From the NCBI RefSeq assembly GCF_901000735.1, contig NC_081545.1, positions 7,059,540-7,123,539 on the forward strand: a DNA stretch of 64,000 bases, read 5' to 3'. A program made the translations under genes and the position numbers. The notes beneath the pieces are model-generated. The model made no database searches, was not told the DNA's origin, and was given only the letters and a program-made list of their open reading frames with translations. How positions within the stretch are numbered: the stretch's first letter is position 1; each line of letters begins with the position of its first letter. The stretch is from Corylus avellana. Lineage: Eukaryota > Streptophyta > Magnoliopsida > Fagales > Betulaceae. Positions 24,179 to 40,200 of the stretch are shown here, one piece after another.

Positions 24179-27100
24179 TCAAGCAGTATCTTGTTTCACT
24201 TCTAAACTACTAGTTAATTCTGTGTATGTACTATCTGGTTTACTAGAAGAAGAAGCTTTGCTAGAAAGGCCTCTCCATGAAATAAATGCTGGCTGTTTTG
24301 GAGTTGGAACTGTTACAGCTTCACTGTCTAGCATGGTAACGACATTTGACATAGTGGGACGGTCATTTGGGTCTTCTTGTACGCATAAGAGTCCAACATT
24401 TACGCACTTCACAAACTGATCTGCATTGCAAACATTTTGTAGAGCTAGGTCCATTAAGCCCAACACCTTCTCTTCCACCCACAATCTCCACACCTGTGGC
24501 AATTTTCAAATTAGAGCTTTCTGGAGTATAACATAACCATGGAAATTAATGACTACAAAAAGTTAAACGCACTTACTTAACCTATAAGGCTCATAGCTTG
24601 TTTTGACTGATAAAATCCTGTATTCTTTTTTCCAGTTATAATCTCAAGTAGAACTACACCAAAGCTAAAAACATCAGATTTAACTGAGAAAAGTCCATCT
24701 AATGCATACTCTGGAGACATATAGCCACTGCATGCCAACATATTTCATTAGTAGATAAGGAAGGCACTTATATATATTCTTTGTGTAGACAGAGTTGGGG
24801 TATTGAAAATTGTGCTTACTAAGTTCCAACTACTCTAGTTGTGTTTGCCTCTGTTTCGTTGCCTCCAACAATCCTTGCCAAGCCAAAGTCAGATATTTTG
24901 GGGTTCATTTCCTTGTCTAAGAGGATGTTGCTGGTTTTCAGATCTCTATGGATGATCCTCAATCTAGAGTCGTGGTGAAGATAAAGAAGCCCACGAGCTA
25001 TTCCCAAAATAATGTTGATGCGCATTTCCCAGTCCAAACGCATGCTTAGCTTTTGATCTTGCAAGTTTTCCATTTTCCATTCAAAGAATAGTGTCAACAA
25101 CATAAACAAGTTAGCCTTTTCTCACACACACATATATATATATAGTCTATCAAGCTCTAACAAAGATTAGGAATTCATTATAGAGACCAACCAAATATAA
25201 ATGAGTCTAAGCTTTTGTTGGGCATGTAGTCATATAATAAAATCTTTTCATCTCCTTTTATGCAATATCCCCGAAGTCTGACAAGATTTCTATGTTGAAG
25301 TTTTGCAATCAACACCACCTCATTTTTAAATTCCTGTAAGCCTTGTCCTGAGATACTTGAGAGCCTTTTTACTGCAATTTCTTGACCATCTGGAAATGTT
25401 CCCTGAGACATCATACTCACAATGTTACAATAACCAAAAACTAGTTTACATGAACACTAACACTAATTAATGCTGCTAAAATTACCTTATATACAGGCCC
25501 ATAGCCCCCTTGTCCGAGCTTGTTTACATCTGAGAAGTTATCTGTAGCAGCTTGAATGCTTTTGAACTCAAAAAATGGTACATCTATGCCTTTCTCATCT
25601 TCTTCTCTGAACTCACCCGAGCCCATCAAGTCTTGGAGATGTCTTTCACTATCTAATGTGCGAAGTACTCGATTTCTTCCATCGCTTCTTGTGTTTTCTA
25701 AGTTTAGAAGACAACCATATTTATAAATTACACTTGTGTGATAATTAAATATTACATGAAAGAGCTAATAAATGGCTTTATTTTATTCAAGATTGCGCAT
25801 GGTATATTGCATTTTGTTAAAATCGTTAATTATTCTAAAAGCTTAAACGAATAGAAATAGGTGAATTGAATTATTTAATTTATATTCTAACATATTTTAC
25901 AAAACAATTACCTTGTCTCTTGGCCATATTTCTTCTCCACAAATATATGCAGACAATTGAACTTGTGAGAAGAAACCCTACTATTAGAGGTATCATAACA
26001 ATCAGAGTCAACGATTTCTTTCCTTTTGAATACTGTTCTGAAGGCCGAGGAAAATCACCTTCTACATGCGCTGATGGAAAGATCAAAACGAGTCAAATTC
26101 TACAAATATACTGTTTATATTTATTATCACAATTTTAATGCCTATTTTTAGTACAAGGTAAGCATTATACCAAAAGCCTAGACCTTGCAATAAGCTAAAG
26201 AGGATTTGAAAGTTCTTCCAAAAACTTTAAAATTTTAACGTACAATTAGAAGAGATTATACATAAAGGAAAATAAAACTTTTAGAAAGCTGCACAAATCC
26301 TCAGCTGAACAGGGCAAACTCTTCTTAACACTAATTAATGAAATGCAATGGAGAAAAGAGGTCCAGGGTTTGATTATCACAACTAATTTAAACGGGAAAA
26401 AAATATATCAGTAGGACAGGCTCTTTCGCTAATAGAGCAATCTTAATCTACCAGAGGCAAATGAAATAGAGTTCTAACCTTTAGTACAATTAAAACTTGA
26501 GTCATCCCATTGCCAGTTTCCAGTACAAAGACACCTCATCTTTCCATCTTCTGCTTTCTTGCAAATTGAATTTGACCAGTCGTTGCAGTCTTTGGCTAAA
26601 GTACACCTTGGCTGTTGTGGGGTATTCCAACTAATCTCTACATCAGAGCTAGAGTTGGTGATTGCCGAGTTGGTCTCAATAAACGGCAATGACTCATTGA
26701 GCAGGGGAGTTCCTCTTGAATCTCTTCCATATCCAGCATATTTGACTTGGATGACAAATGTTTGTGTAGTTGCGTTGATAGTGGCAACACGATAAGTGCC
26801 ACTAATTGCCTTGAAGCTTACTTTGCCTATGGAATTGTCGCAGTAAAAACTGAAATACATGGGGTCACCACAATTTGGCCTAGTGCTCAATGGATAGGGG
26901 ATCAAATTTGTGCCACAAGGCTCACAATTCTTAACAGTTGATTCTGCAAAGGTATACAATTTGGAATCCTAATTATAACAAGCAGCCCAAGGGTGACAAG
27001 TGATCATGTACAGCAAAGGTTAATTTCTCAAAACAAACTTAATCAGAACTATTTAATGTCATCGTCAAGCATAAAAAAAAAAAATTATTAAAAAAAAAAA

Positions 27101-28548
27101 AAAAAATCCATACCAGCAGAGGTGGTTTCTTACTTCCTTTCTATTTTCCAAAAAATTACCTTTACTAAATTAGCTAGATCAGTATCTATGGATGCAATTA
27201 ATCCCAGCATATCATTCCAATGTGTAAGAGGAGTACCTATAACAGATTTTGCCACGCGGACAGAGAGGTTAACACCATTTGTGTACTCCTCTTGAAGATT
27301 ACTTACATCCGAAGTCCAAATCCAGCAGGTGTCGGTCCCAGCAGTAGTCTCACTTCTTAGGCTGCTGTTTTGAGCTACCTCATATGAATAAGCTTGGCAC
27401 TGGCTGTTGTCAAGGCACTCATTTATGCATTCTGTCTCGTTTTTAACCTTGAAATCAGAGTCTGGGTAGCTCACTTTCATCATCTTTAAGCTCAAGAACA
27501 TGTCGCTCTTGTTAGATGATGTCAAATTTCTGGTGCACCCATCCAAAAAATCTCCAGAATCCCAATTGTTGGGGTTAGTAGGCTGGAACCCTGGCAAACA
27601 CTTGCATACGAATGGCCTATTGTTAATATTGCAGCTGCCGAATTTCCCACAAGCATTGTAAATTCCACATTGGTGATCTTCCGGCTTCCTCCATATCAAA
27701 GACCAATTTCCATTCTCCACAGTCCACTTCAGATACTGTAATTCCCCGTCTTGATTCATCACTAACCTTGTGTAATTATAATCCCTCCCATAAATGGCAG
27801 GCCTGGATGCGCTACTGCTGAAATTTGATAACAAGTTGACTATAGTAATAAGCATTTCGTCTGAGCTCAAGAAGTTACCTGACATCCAACTTCTCCAATA
27901 ATCGAGTCCTCGCTTTTTCGAGGTTATAACGTAGTGGCCTTCTCCTTCTTGAGCTGCTTGCTTAAACGTGAACTGCCCACTTCCCGGGTCACCATCACCT
28001 GTCCATGAAATCAACCTCAGCTTTTCATCCATCTTCATACCTGGAAGAAATGTATCCGTTGGATTTTTGAAGCTCTCCCAAAGACTCGTCGCCAACTGAG
28101 TATCCGTTAAGACAAGATTTCCAGAATCCATGAGCTTCACAGTTCGATTTGTAGACGAAGAATTCTCAACACCTTTTGCACTCCAATAAACCTTTCCAGT
28201 AATATCCCATACCTGAAGGTTGCCATCTTTTGCAATTCCAAAAGAAACTTCAATGGAACCGTTAGTTATCGGTTTGTCTCTGTTGGCAACCCATGCATAC
28301 GTTTCTCGATCGCGTTCGTACCTTATCCCAAGGAACCTTTTGTGGTTAGAGGGAAAGAATACCATTTCAAACGTTCCTCCACTGGAGACAAGGGCTGTTC
28401 CATTGTCACTAATCCACTCGCCCTGCTTCAGAGTATCTGTGGCATAGCAATAATCCACACGACAGGAACACAACAAGAGTATGTACAAGAACAAGATGGA
28501 GCAACTTGCAGACAATACACAATTGATTTTTCTTCGATGGCTTACCAT
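24179..28548 (-). CDS. Locus B: G-type lectin S-receptor-like Ser/Thr kinase (At4g03230 type), with an in-frame TAA
   Basis: Eight exons fit GT-AG rules: 28548-27237, 26943-26479, 26070-25912, 25697-25486, 25402-25192, 25057-24820, 24727-24577, 24493-24179; together 1,021 codons in one phase. Signal peptide 1-36; B-lectin with WVANR at 86-90; S-locus glycoprotein region to about 290; EGF Cys cluster 294-317; PAN from about 338 (CTRNL...CQAYSYE). Exon 2 encodes a second Cys-rich block ([16 protein letters not shown]) typical of this subtype. Exon 3 has the membrane helix (about 613-640). Kinase: [10 protein letters not shown] 707-716, Lys728, HRD Asp825, DFG Asp843. Codon 916, the last of exon 7, is TAA where loci A and C have TAT. 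As read, the kinase loses its last C-lobe subdomain although exon 8 is intact. It may be a recent pseudogene, an allele or a sequencing error. Confidence 0.88.
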
Positions 28549-29540
28549 TGCGAATAAAGCATGCAGAGCAGGTAACTAATTTAATTGAAATTTTCTATCA
28601 TTTCAACCATACTGAGGATGCTTATCATCTCATTGCAAAAGATTCTGGTTCTATACCCCTCACGATTTCCTGCTATAAAAATGCCACGATGTTCTTACAT
28701 GCTTTTTAAACAAGAAGCTTCAGCGGCAGAGATAGCGGGAGCGGGGAAGGGCGCCCGCCCCTACAACATGTTTAGAAAAAAAAATTCTCAAAAAAACAAG
28801 AAACCCCTAAAATTTAGCCCCAGTACCTTACAAAATTGAATTGCCTTCAAATTTGGACTGACAATCCAATCTGAAACTAAGATTAAACTGACGATTGAAG
28901 CGTTGCATAACTTTTTTCCACCCACCACTCTACCTCTGTATCTGTTATCTCTACCTCTGCCGAGGCTTCACATTGCATAGCGTTTTCTTCTAATCTTCTT
29001 CTTCTTCTTCAACAAAATATTCTTTTTCTACCTCTACGCCGGCTGCCTGCTACGCTGAATATTCAAGTGATAAATGAAGAAAATCACAAGGCTCACGGAG
29101 TGTATAGTACTGTTATTACTTGTTAATGTAATCGCTCTGTAGACTGTGTGGTGTAAATCATAGATGTGAGAGGTGTTGTATTTTTGTGTTGGAATTGTTC
29201 ATTTGAAGTGTCAATTTTTGAACCCGTCTTGACTAGGCGTGGGCGACTTGGCTTCTCAATTGACTTTTATTATTGTACTTGTTAAAAATATTTTATATTA
29301 TTTTTTAGGCTTATGTTCTTTCTTTCTCTAGGCTTATTTTCTATAAATAGAAAATAGGCTTATTTTCTCTAGGATTATATTTTTTTGTCATTGTCTCTCT
29401 ATAAATAAAAATTTATATAATATTATTATATTACAATTCAATATATATACAAAATGTAACCTATACAGCACTCCGCTCCCCCTCTCTCTTTTTTCTATTA
29501 TTCTTTTCTATTTTATAACTCCCGTCATATATGTCTACAT
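28549..29540 (-). promoter_or_regulatory. 5' flank of locus B, duplicated upstream of locus C
   Basis: The sequence (for example aggctcacggagtgtatagt, ggtgtaaatcatagat, gagaggtgttgtatttttgtg) recurs at 39332-40140 before locus C. This shows that B and C arose by tandem duplication including the upstream region. I cannot assign a core promoter with confidence. Confidence 0.6.
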
Positions 29541-29639
29541 TACATTTTTTTTTTTTTTTAAAGTGAAATCTCATGCTTTCATTAACAAAACACCAAATCA
29601 TACAACTCTTAAACATGACAGTGTTATGAAGAAAAATAG

Positions 29640-31000
29640 GATATTCGTCTATTCAAATGTTCTCCACATCTTGTTGGACAGTAGTCTTTGCGAAAAGATG
29701 GGCTGTCATATTTGTTTTTCTCCTACTTTGTAGCACTTGCCAGGATTTAAGACTATTTATGATTAATTTCGAATCATCCATCAAATTTTCATACTGCTTT
29801 GTGATTGCTCTTCCTTACGTACACTACAAAAAAACAATTCTTTCCTCACTGGAGTTTTTTGACGTGTCAGGGTGTCTGACACGTTAGAAAACTTTTTTGA
29901 CGTGACATTGCTGACATGTGTTGAATGTCAGGTACATAGGAGTCAGTAATTTTATTTATTTATTTTTTTTTCTGACGTGCTACTGTTTAACACGATAGAA
30001 TTTTCTGACGTGTTAATACGTGTCAAAATTGACACATCAAGAAATTTTAAAAATTAATTAAAAATAATAATTTTTTTTAAAAAAAATTTTTGGAATTTTT
30101 TTTTTTCAATTAAAAAATTTATTAATTTTTTTTTTTTGTAATTTCTTTGCTTCTTTTCTCCAGCTCTCCCTTTTCTCCATTTTCTCACTCTCTCTCTCTT
30201 CTTTTCTCCATTTTCAAAAACCCAAACCCAAACCAAAAACCGAAACGTCGAACCCAACAAATTTTCAAAAACCCAAAAAATCTTCTTATCTTCTCTTCTT
30301 CTTCTTCTTCTCTTCTCCTTTTTTTTTTTTTTTTTTTTTTTTCTTCGGCTTCTCTTCTTCTTCTCTTCTCATTTTCTTTTTCTTCTTCTTCTTCTTCTTC
30401 TTCTTCTTCTTCTGCTTTTCTTCGATCGGCTGCTTCTCTTCTTTTTCTCTTCACCTTTTCTTTTTTTTCTTCCTCTAGAGGGAGCTGCCGTGCAGAGAAG
30501 AGGGAGATTGAGAGAGGAGAGAGAGAGGTTGGGAAACAAATGAAGAGGGAAAGAATAAATAATAAGAAAAGGGAAAAAAGTTGAAAATCCTGCTATTTTT
30601 TTACTGACATGTCAATATTTAACAGGTCAAAAAATTCTAACGTGCTATTTTGGCACGTCAGAATTTTCTGAAGCGCTAAAAATAACATCAGAAAATTCTG
30701 ACGTGCTATTTTACCACATCAGAAATTTCTGACGTGATATTTTTTGCTATGTCAGAAAAAATATTTACTGACATGACAAAAAATACCACGTCAGAAAATT
30801 TTGACGTGTAAAAAATCATGTATGGTTCGCCATGTCAGAAAATGGTAGTTTTTTTTGTAGTGGTAGTACATGTATGATCTTCAAAGCATCATCTTCGAGG
30901 ATAACATTGCAAAGAGCTAGACCTCTACAAAGGACTGCAGCCTTCCAAGCTGCATAAGCCTCCGCAACAGTTGGATCAATGATGAATCTCACTAAAAAAA
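29640..31000 (-). pseudogene. LINE-type RNase H fragment split by a CACTA element
   Basis: On the minus strand, 31000-30863 encodes DPTVAEAYAAWKAAVLCRG and LEDDALKIIH, motifs of the RVT_3 RNase H domain of plant non-LTR elements. 29821-29640 continues it (KEEQ...) with several stops. Removing the CACTA element and one GTA copy restores the reading frame across the junction, which confirms the insertion. This is a retroelement remnant, not a host gene. Confidence 0.6.
29822..30862. mobile_element. Non-autonomous CACTA (En/Spm) element, 1,041 bp, TSD GTA
   Basis: The ends CACTACAAAAAAA... and ...TTTTTTTTGTAGTG are inverted repeats. GTA flanks both sides (29819-29821, 30863-30865). Subterminal regions carry many copies in both orientations of tgacgtg/cacgtca and tgacatgtca, like transposase-binding subterminal repeats. 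The core is a pyrimidine-rich stretch with (TTC)n (30295-30420). No transposase is encoded. Confidence 0.9.
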
Positions 31001-31294
31001 CAAATTCTTACTATTACTTATTACTCTTTCTTTAAGAAACGGGGTTTTTTTTTTTTTTCTCAATATATTTTTTATATTTTTTGAAAAACACCATTTCGTT
31101 CCCTCTCTCTTCTCCATGGACTTAGCTCTATGCAAAAACCAAAAATGGCTCAACAGGAGGATTACAATCTAACCGAGCCAACTATTGAATGTCCAATTTC
31201 TTCGCGCCGATTTGTGGGAGGCCAAGCCTTGATCATATACATATGCGGTTAGCAAAAATTATTAATTGTATATATGGATCTGGATGGTGATTTT
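31001..31294. other. Spacer
   Basis: No gene or named repeat recognised; includes a poly-T run. Confidence 0.4.
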
Positions 31295-31406
31295 TTTTTT
31301 TTCTTCTTTTTTTGACATGTCCGCACAAGAGGGGAAGGGGGATTCGAACTAGTGACCTCCATTTCATGAGGTATGGTCCCTAACCAATTGAGCCCCTTAA
31401 GAACAG
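31295..31406 (-). mobile_element. tRNA-derived SINE with about 12-bp target duplication
   Basis: The minus strand starts gggctcaattggttaggg (box A-like) and carries ggtcactagttcgaatccccc (box B), then ctcttgtgcggacatgtc and an A-rich tail, seen as poly-T at 31295-31312. Flanks gatggtgatttt (31283-31294) and gatagtgatttt (31407-31418) form the target duplication. It is the same family as 1613-1726. Confidence 0.75.
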
Positions 31407-31479
31407 GATAGTGATTTTAAGGTATGCAACTACAGTTAATAACCGCATCTGGATACCCTTTTATATATATATATATAAA

Positions 31480-32282
31480 CAAATTCACTAACGACACTTT
31501 GTAATTTGTTTGTTTCTATTTTCTGGATCATGGGGATTTGTATTTTCTTTATTATTTTTAAGTTGGAATGTGAAATTAAGATATGGATTTCATCTAAAAC
31601 ACTAGAGCTACAAAAAAATAAAAAAGAAAGCCCCAAAGCATTTTCGGAATCATTGTGAGACCCAAAGAAGGTCTAAAAGTCTTAAATAGGCCTAAAAGGC
31701 TCATTATATGCAAATAGCGGTTGATAACCACAATAACTACTTGGATAACGGTTGGTTATCAATTTTCAATTACCTAAAAGTGATAATTATATAATGCCAA
31801 ACAGGAACCACCAATCAAACCAAAAATCATCTTTCACTCACCGAACGGTCAAGGTCCAAGCACTCGGGAGGTGGGTCCTGCCTCTGGTGCCGCCCACATG
31901 CAGAAGAAGCGGTTCGGGGACAGTACACCTTGGAGGAGCTTGGCGTTGCTGCATTACTTGCAGCGGAGGTAAGCGGCAAGGGGTCAAGCTAGGCTACGTT
32001 GGTTGTAGGGAAAGATTGAGTTGACAGCAATTTTTGTGGTGTACAATAAGTAATAGCGACTATTCAAATGTTTTATCAATTTCTTGCGGTCACCCTCAAG
32101 AGTCATGGTGTAGGGTTTCCGAGTGGGAAAAGATGCCTTTGTCCTTATTGGTTTCACACCCTCCCTTCCCCATACGACCAGCTATATATGAACATGTGAT
32201 ACAATAGCTTTGATGCCTTTGTATACTACTTATAAAAAGACAAAAAGTAACCTGTGATTTGGGCTCTGTTTGGGAAGAGCTT

Positions 32283-32330
<48 letters not shown>

Positions 32331-32640
32331 GCTTTTTTCTGCAGCATAAATTAATTGATGTGAGAAAATAGTAAGAATATTTTGTATGAAAAAAGAGAAA
32401 AAAGTTTGTTTTGTACTAATTTTTTTATTTGAATAGTAAATAATTGATATGATTTAAAAGTAAGAATATTATGAATTGAATTTTTTTGATGAATAATGAA
32501 TGGCTCTTGCTAAACTGAACCTGGGTCCACGCACTCTTGCACATGAACATGGAGTCGTTATTCAGCTGCCCTATTCCATTACACCTAGGGTACGCATACT
32601 TTGATCATTCATGGCTCAAACATTGCTTTATTGAAATATA
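31480..32640. repeat. Intergenic block present three times in the cluster
   Basis: This block recurs at about 40195-41230 and 46720-47650 (landmarks gaccc-aaagaaggcc, ggtccaagcactcgggaggt, cttgcacatg-acatggagtcgtta). The GC-rich centre near 31850-32000 looks like exon or leader sequence but has no protein I recognise, and its frames are broken differently in each copy. Confidence 0.65.
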
Positions 32641-32879
32641 CTTTTTGTATTTTTTATAAAGTAATCATTAAATAATTAAATTTATTTATTCCTATAAACT
32701 TAAACTTTTTAGACAAGTTAAATCAAATTTACTTTAAATTTGAAATTAAATTTACCTATTCCTATATCTTGAGATTGTTTAAGGTTTATAGAGATTTGTC
32801 TTTATTTTGAAAGAATTTACAAAGTTAAATTCTGTTCGCGATCGGCGGTGATATATTTACTTTAAGGCCTCCTGCCTCC

Positions 32880-33270
32880 GTACAGCTACCGATCTACATC
32901 TAATGAAGTTACAATCTTGCCCAAGTCTTGCTAACTAAACATGAGACTCAAGCGAAAGGAATCAAACAAGCAACTATTGATTGGCATCGTAATATTACAC
33001 TGGAATAATAGACGGTGGAAGAGTAAATTTAGGCTTTAGGATCTCATTGAGGATTGAGGAACTTGATTTAGTCAAAAACTAGCTAGGCAGCCAACTCCGG
33101 CTCAACTTTACCTAACTTAATTCTTGCTTGTAAATAACACTGCTCAAACCCTCGGCCAGAAAAAAACAAAAAGAAGGAAAAAGAAAAAATAAAAAATAAA
33201 AAATTATTACGCTTGAATTAGACGAGATTATAAGCAAACTTGAACTCGAAAAAGAAGAGTGACCAAAGTA
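32880..33270. repeat. Intergenic block shared with 58920-59440
   Basis: atctaatgaag...aacaagcaactattgattggcat, ggaacttgatttagt and cttgcttgtaaataacactgctc recur near 58980-59360. The homology resumes after the CACTA element (34698-34850 against 59940-60130), so the second copy shows the CACTA-free site. Confidence 0.6.
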
Positions 33271-33812
33271 CACTACAAAAATTTATTTTTTTAGTTACGG
33301 ACAAGTAGTAACGTGTATATGGGGTTACCACGTTACTAAAGTATTGTAACGTGTTGTTTGTAACGTGTCTGGCGCGTAGTGAAATTGGACGTAACAAAAT
33401 GAAATTTTGTAACGTGTCAGAAACAACACGTTACTATTTGGTAACGTTTAGTAAAATCACACGTTACTACTGGTTGTAACGTGGTGCATGCCACGTTACT
33501 ACGAGTTGTAACGTGGCATATATGCCACGTTACTACTAGTGGTAACGTGGCTGCATGTGCCACGTTACTACTAGTGGTAACGTGGCTGCATGTGCCACGT
33601 TACTACTGGTTGTAACGTGGCACATATGCCACGTTACAACTTAAAATATATATATATATATATTTAATACTACCGCCCAAATCTCTTCCTTTAAGTTTCA
33701 AATTCTTTAACCAAAAAAAAAATAATATATTTACAAAAAGGGAATTTCAGTACTTCCTAAGAGATTAATTAACAAAGAGAATTTCTCGTTTTAGTGTTCT
33801 GGGGATCACAGC

Positions 33813-33938
33813 TCAGAGTTCGTCATGGAAATCTTCATCATAATCTTCATTGTTTTCATCATAGACAGTGCTATAGAAAATGTTCTCGTGATTGAGCATC
33901 TCGTCAAGTGACAAGCTCCCATCTTTGTTGTCATCAGC
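33813..33938 (-). pseudogene. Captured terminal exon of an EF-hand ER protein (calumenin/reticulocalbin-like)
   Basis: After a good acceptor (ttcattcattcag), 41 codons encode one EF-hand (ADDNKDGSLSLDEML), the family-typical (F)YSTVYDENNEDYDEDF and the ER-retention terminus HDEL, then TGA. Plant reticulocalbin/calumenin-like proteins end with this arrangement (often HDEF or HDEL). An open frame runs back to 34061 through what is probably intron. The exon sits wholly inside the CACTA element, so it is most likely a captured fragment. The parent gene is not in the window. Confidence 0.6.
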
Positions 33939-34390
33939 CTGAATGAATGAAATAGAGGCGAAAGTTAGAAAATTCAATGCCACATCCTGAAAATCATCAG
34001 TCCAATTCATTTTTCCTCCTGAAAAAACCTCCAAAAGCAAAGAAATACAAAAGGGTTTCAATTCTTTAGCAACTTACCTGATGAATTAGATAACTAGTAT
34101 AATGTTTTGCAGAAAAAAGTTCAATATATATATATATATATATATATACCTGATGATGGGCGAAAAACAAGTGAGAGATGAGTTGGCGGCCGGAGCGGAG
34201 TTCGCCGGCGGAGAGAGCTAGAAGACGGTGGCGTGAGGTGATGAGTGGCTGCCGGCTACAAAATCCGAGGAAGCTAGAAGCAAGGTCGAAAATGTGAGAG
34301 AAATATTCAGGAGAAGGTGGCTGGAAAATATGAGAAGAAGAAAGAGGAGGAAGCTGCGTGAGAAGAAGAAAAAAACCAGAGAAAAGAAGA

Positions 34391-34608
34391 NNNNNNNNNN
34401 NNNNNNNNNNNNNNNNNNNNNNNNNNNNNNNNNNNNNNNNNNNNNNNNNNNNNNNNNNNNNNNNNNNNNNNNNNNNNNNNNNNNNNNNNNNNNNNNNNNN
34501 NNNNNNNNNNNNNNNNNNNNNNNNNNNNNNNNNNNNNNNNNNNNNNNNNNNNNNNNNNNNNNNNNNNNNNNNNNNNNNNNNNNNNNNNNNNNNNNNNNNN
34601 NNNNNNNN
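34391..34608. other. Assembly gap (218 N)
   Basis: The size is not a round placeholder, so it may be a library-based estimate. It lies inside the second CACTA element. Confidence 0.95.
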
Positions 34609-34949
34609 GTGTCATAAACTGCCACGTTACTAAATGGTGACGTGGCAGATATTAATGAATAGTATATACGTTACTAATACTCCTTTTTTTTGTAGTGGTA
34701 GTTGGAAGTATTTGTTACTTTACAATGACTAATGCACAATAGCAAAAGAAATTACAATCATTACCAAATACCGTTACCATAAATATAGGTTTCAAGTAAA
34801 GGAATGGGTATTGGGAGAAAAGTTACATTTAGATGAAGAACTAATACAACCTTCTTATATATAGAAACTAATATTTTGTCCACTAAAACCTTTGCAAGTC
34901 TAGTAAAGGACAGCTCCCAAGATCTTGCATTTGTACCATGCCTTATCAA

Positions 34950-39331
<4,382 letters not shown>

Positions 39332-40200
39332 TACGAATAAAGGATGCAGAGCATGTAACTGATTTAATTGAAATTTTCTATCATTTCAACCAGAGGATGC
39401 TTATCATCTCATTGCAAAATATTCCCCTTCTATACCTAAAGAGATGAATCTTAGGGGGCTATATGGGTCCATACATAGCCTATAATTATTTTTAGAAGTA
39501 CGATTGACAGGTTGCATTACTTTTTTCCACCTAACACTCTACCACTGTATCTGTTTCTCTACCTCAACGGAGGCTTCACGTTGCATATGTAGCTTTTTCT
39601 TCTAATCTTCTTCTTCAATAAAATCTTTATTTTCTACCTCTACACCAGCTGCCTGCTACGCTGAATACTGAAGTGATAAATGAAGAAAATCAAAAGGCTC
39701 ACGGAGTGTATAGTGTTATTACTTGTTAATGTAATCGATCTGTAGGCTAGCTGTGTGGTGTAAATCATAGATCGATGTGAGAGGTGTTGTATTTTTGTGT
39801 TGGAATTGTAATCATAGATTTGAGAGGTGTTCATTTGAATTGTCAATTTTCAACCTGTCTTGAGTATAGGCGTGGGCCGTCTAGACTGTGGCTTCTCAAT
39901 ATATTACAATTTACACTTTTATTATTTTACTTGTTAAAAATATTTTATATTATTTTTTAGGCTTATGTTCTTTCTTTCTCTAGGCTTATTTTCTACCTGA
40001 TTTAGTATAAGGATTTTTTTAATTTATCATTTTCTCTCTATAAATAAAATTTTATATTATATTATTATATTACAATTCAATATATATACATGCTGTAGTC
40101 TACACATTCATCTCCGCTTCCGCACACTCTCTCTTTTCTCTCTATTATTCTTTTTCTATTTTATAACTCCCATCATATATTTCTACATTAGTACATTACT
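39332..40200 (-). promoter_or_regulatory. 5' flank of locus C
   Basis: A duplicate of the flank of locus B (28549-29540). No core elements assigned. Confidence 0.5.

Larger units (their letters stand above)
20254..24991 (-). repeat. Arm B of the inverted duplication
   Basis: Its minus strand matches the plus strand of 1-6716 (see arm A). It contains the last kinase exons of locus B and their 3' flank. Relative to arm A it lacks the SINE and the PR-1 segment and holds a 100-N gap at 22246-22345. Confidence 0.85.
33271..34697. mobile_element. CACTA element with captured host exon, TSD GTA
   Basis: CACTACAAAAATT at the left and TTTTTTTTGTAGTG at the right are flanked by GTA (33268-33270 and 34698-34700). 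From about 33300 to 33640 and again after 34609 it has dense alternating copies of gtaacgtgg and ccacgttac, forming many potential hairpins. The interior is unrelated: it carries an EF-hand exon on the minus strand (33813-33938) and GC-rich upstream sequence (34150-34390). A 218-N gap interrupts it. No transposase is seen. Confidence 0.85.

Noticed and set aside
30147..30584. Ser/Phe-rich and Glu/Arg-rich open frames on both strands
   Set aside because: They translate a (TTC)n-rich pyrimidine tract inside a CACTA element.
33300..33640. Regularly spaced palindromic repeats that look a little like a repeat-spacer array
   Set aside because: The genome is eukaryotic, spacers are not of fixed length, and the repeats are subterminal motifs of a CACTA element.
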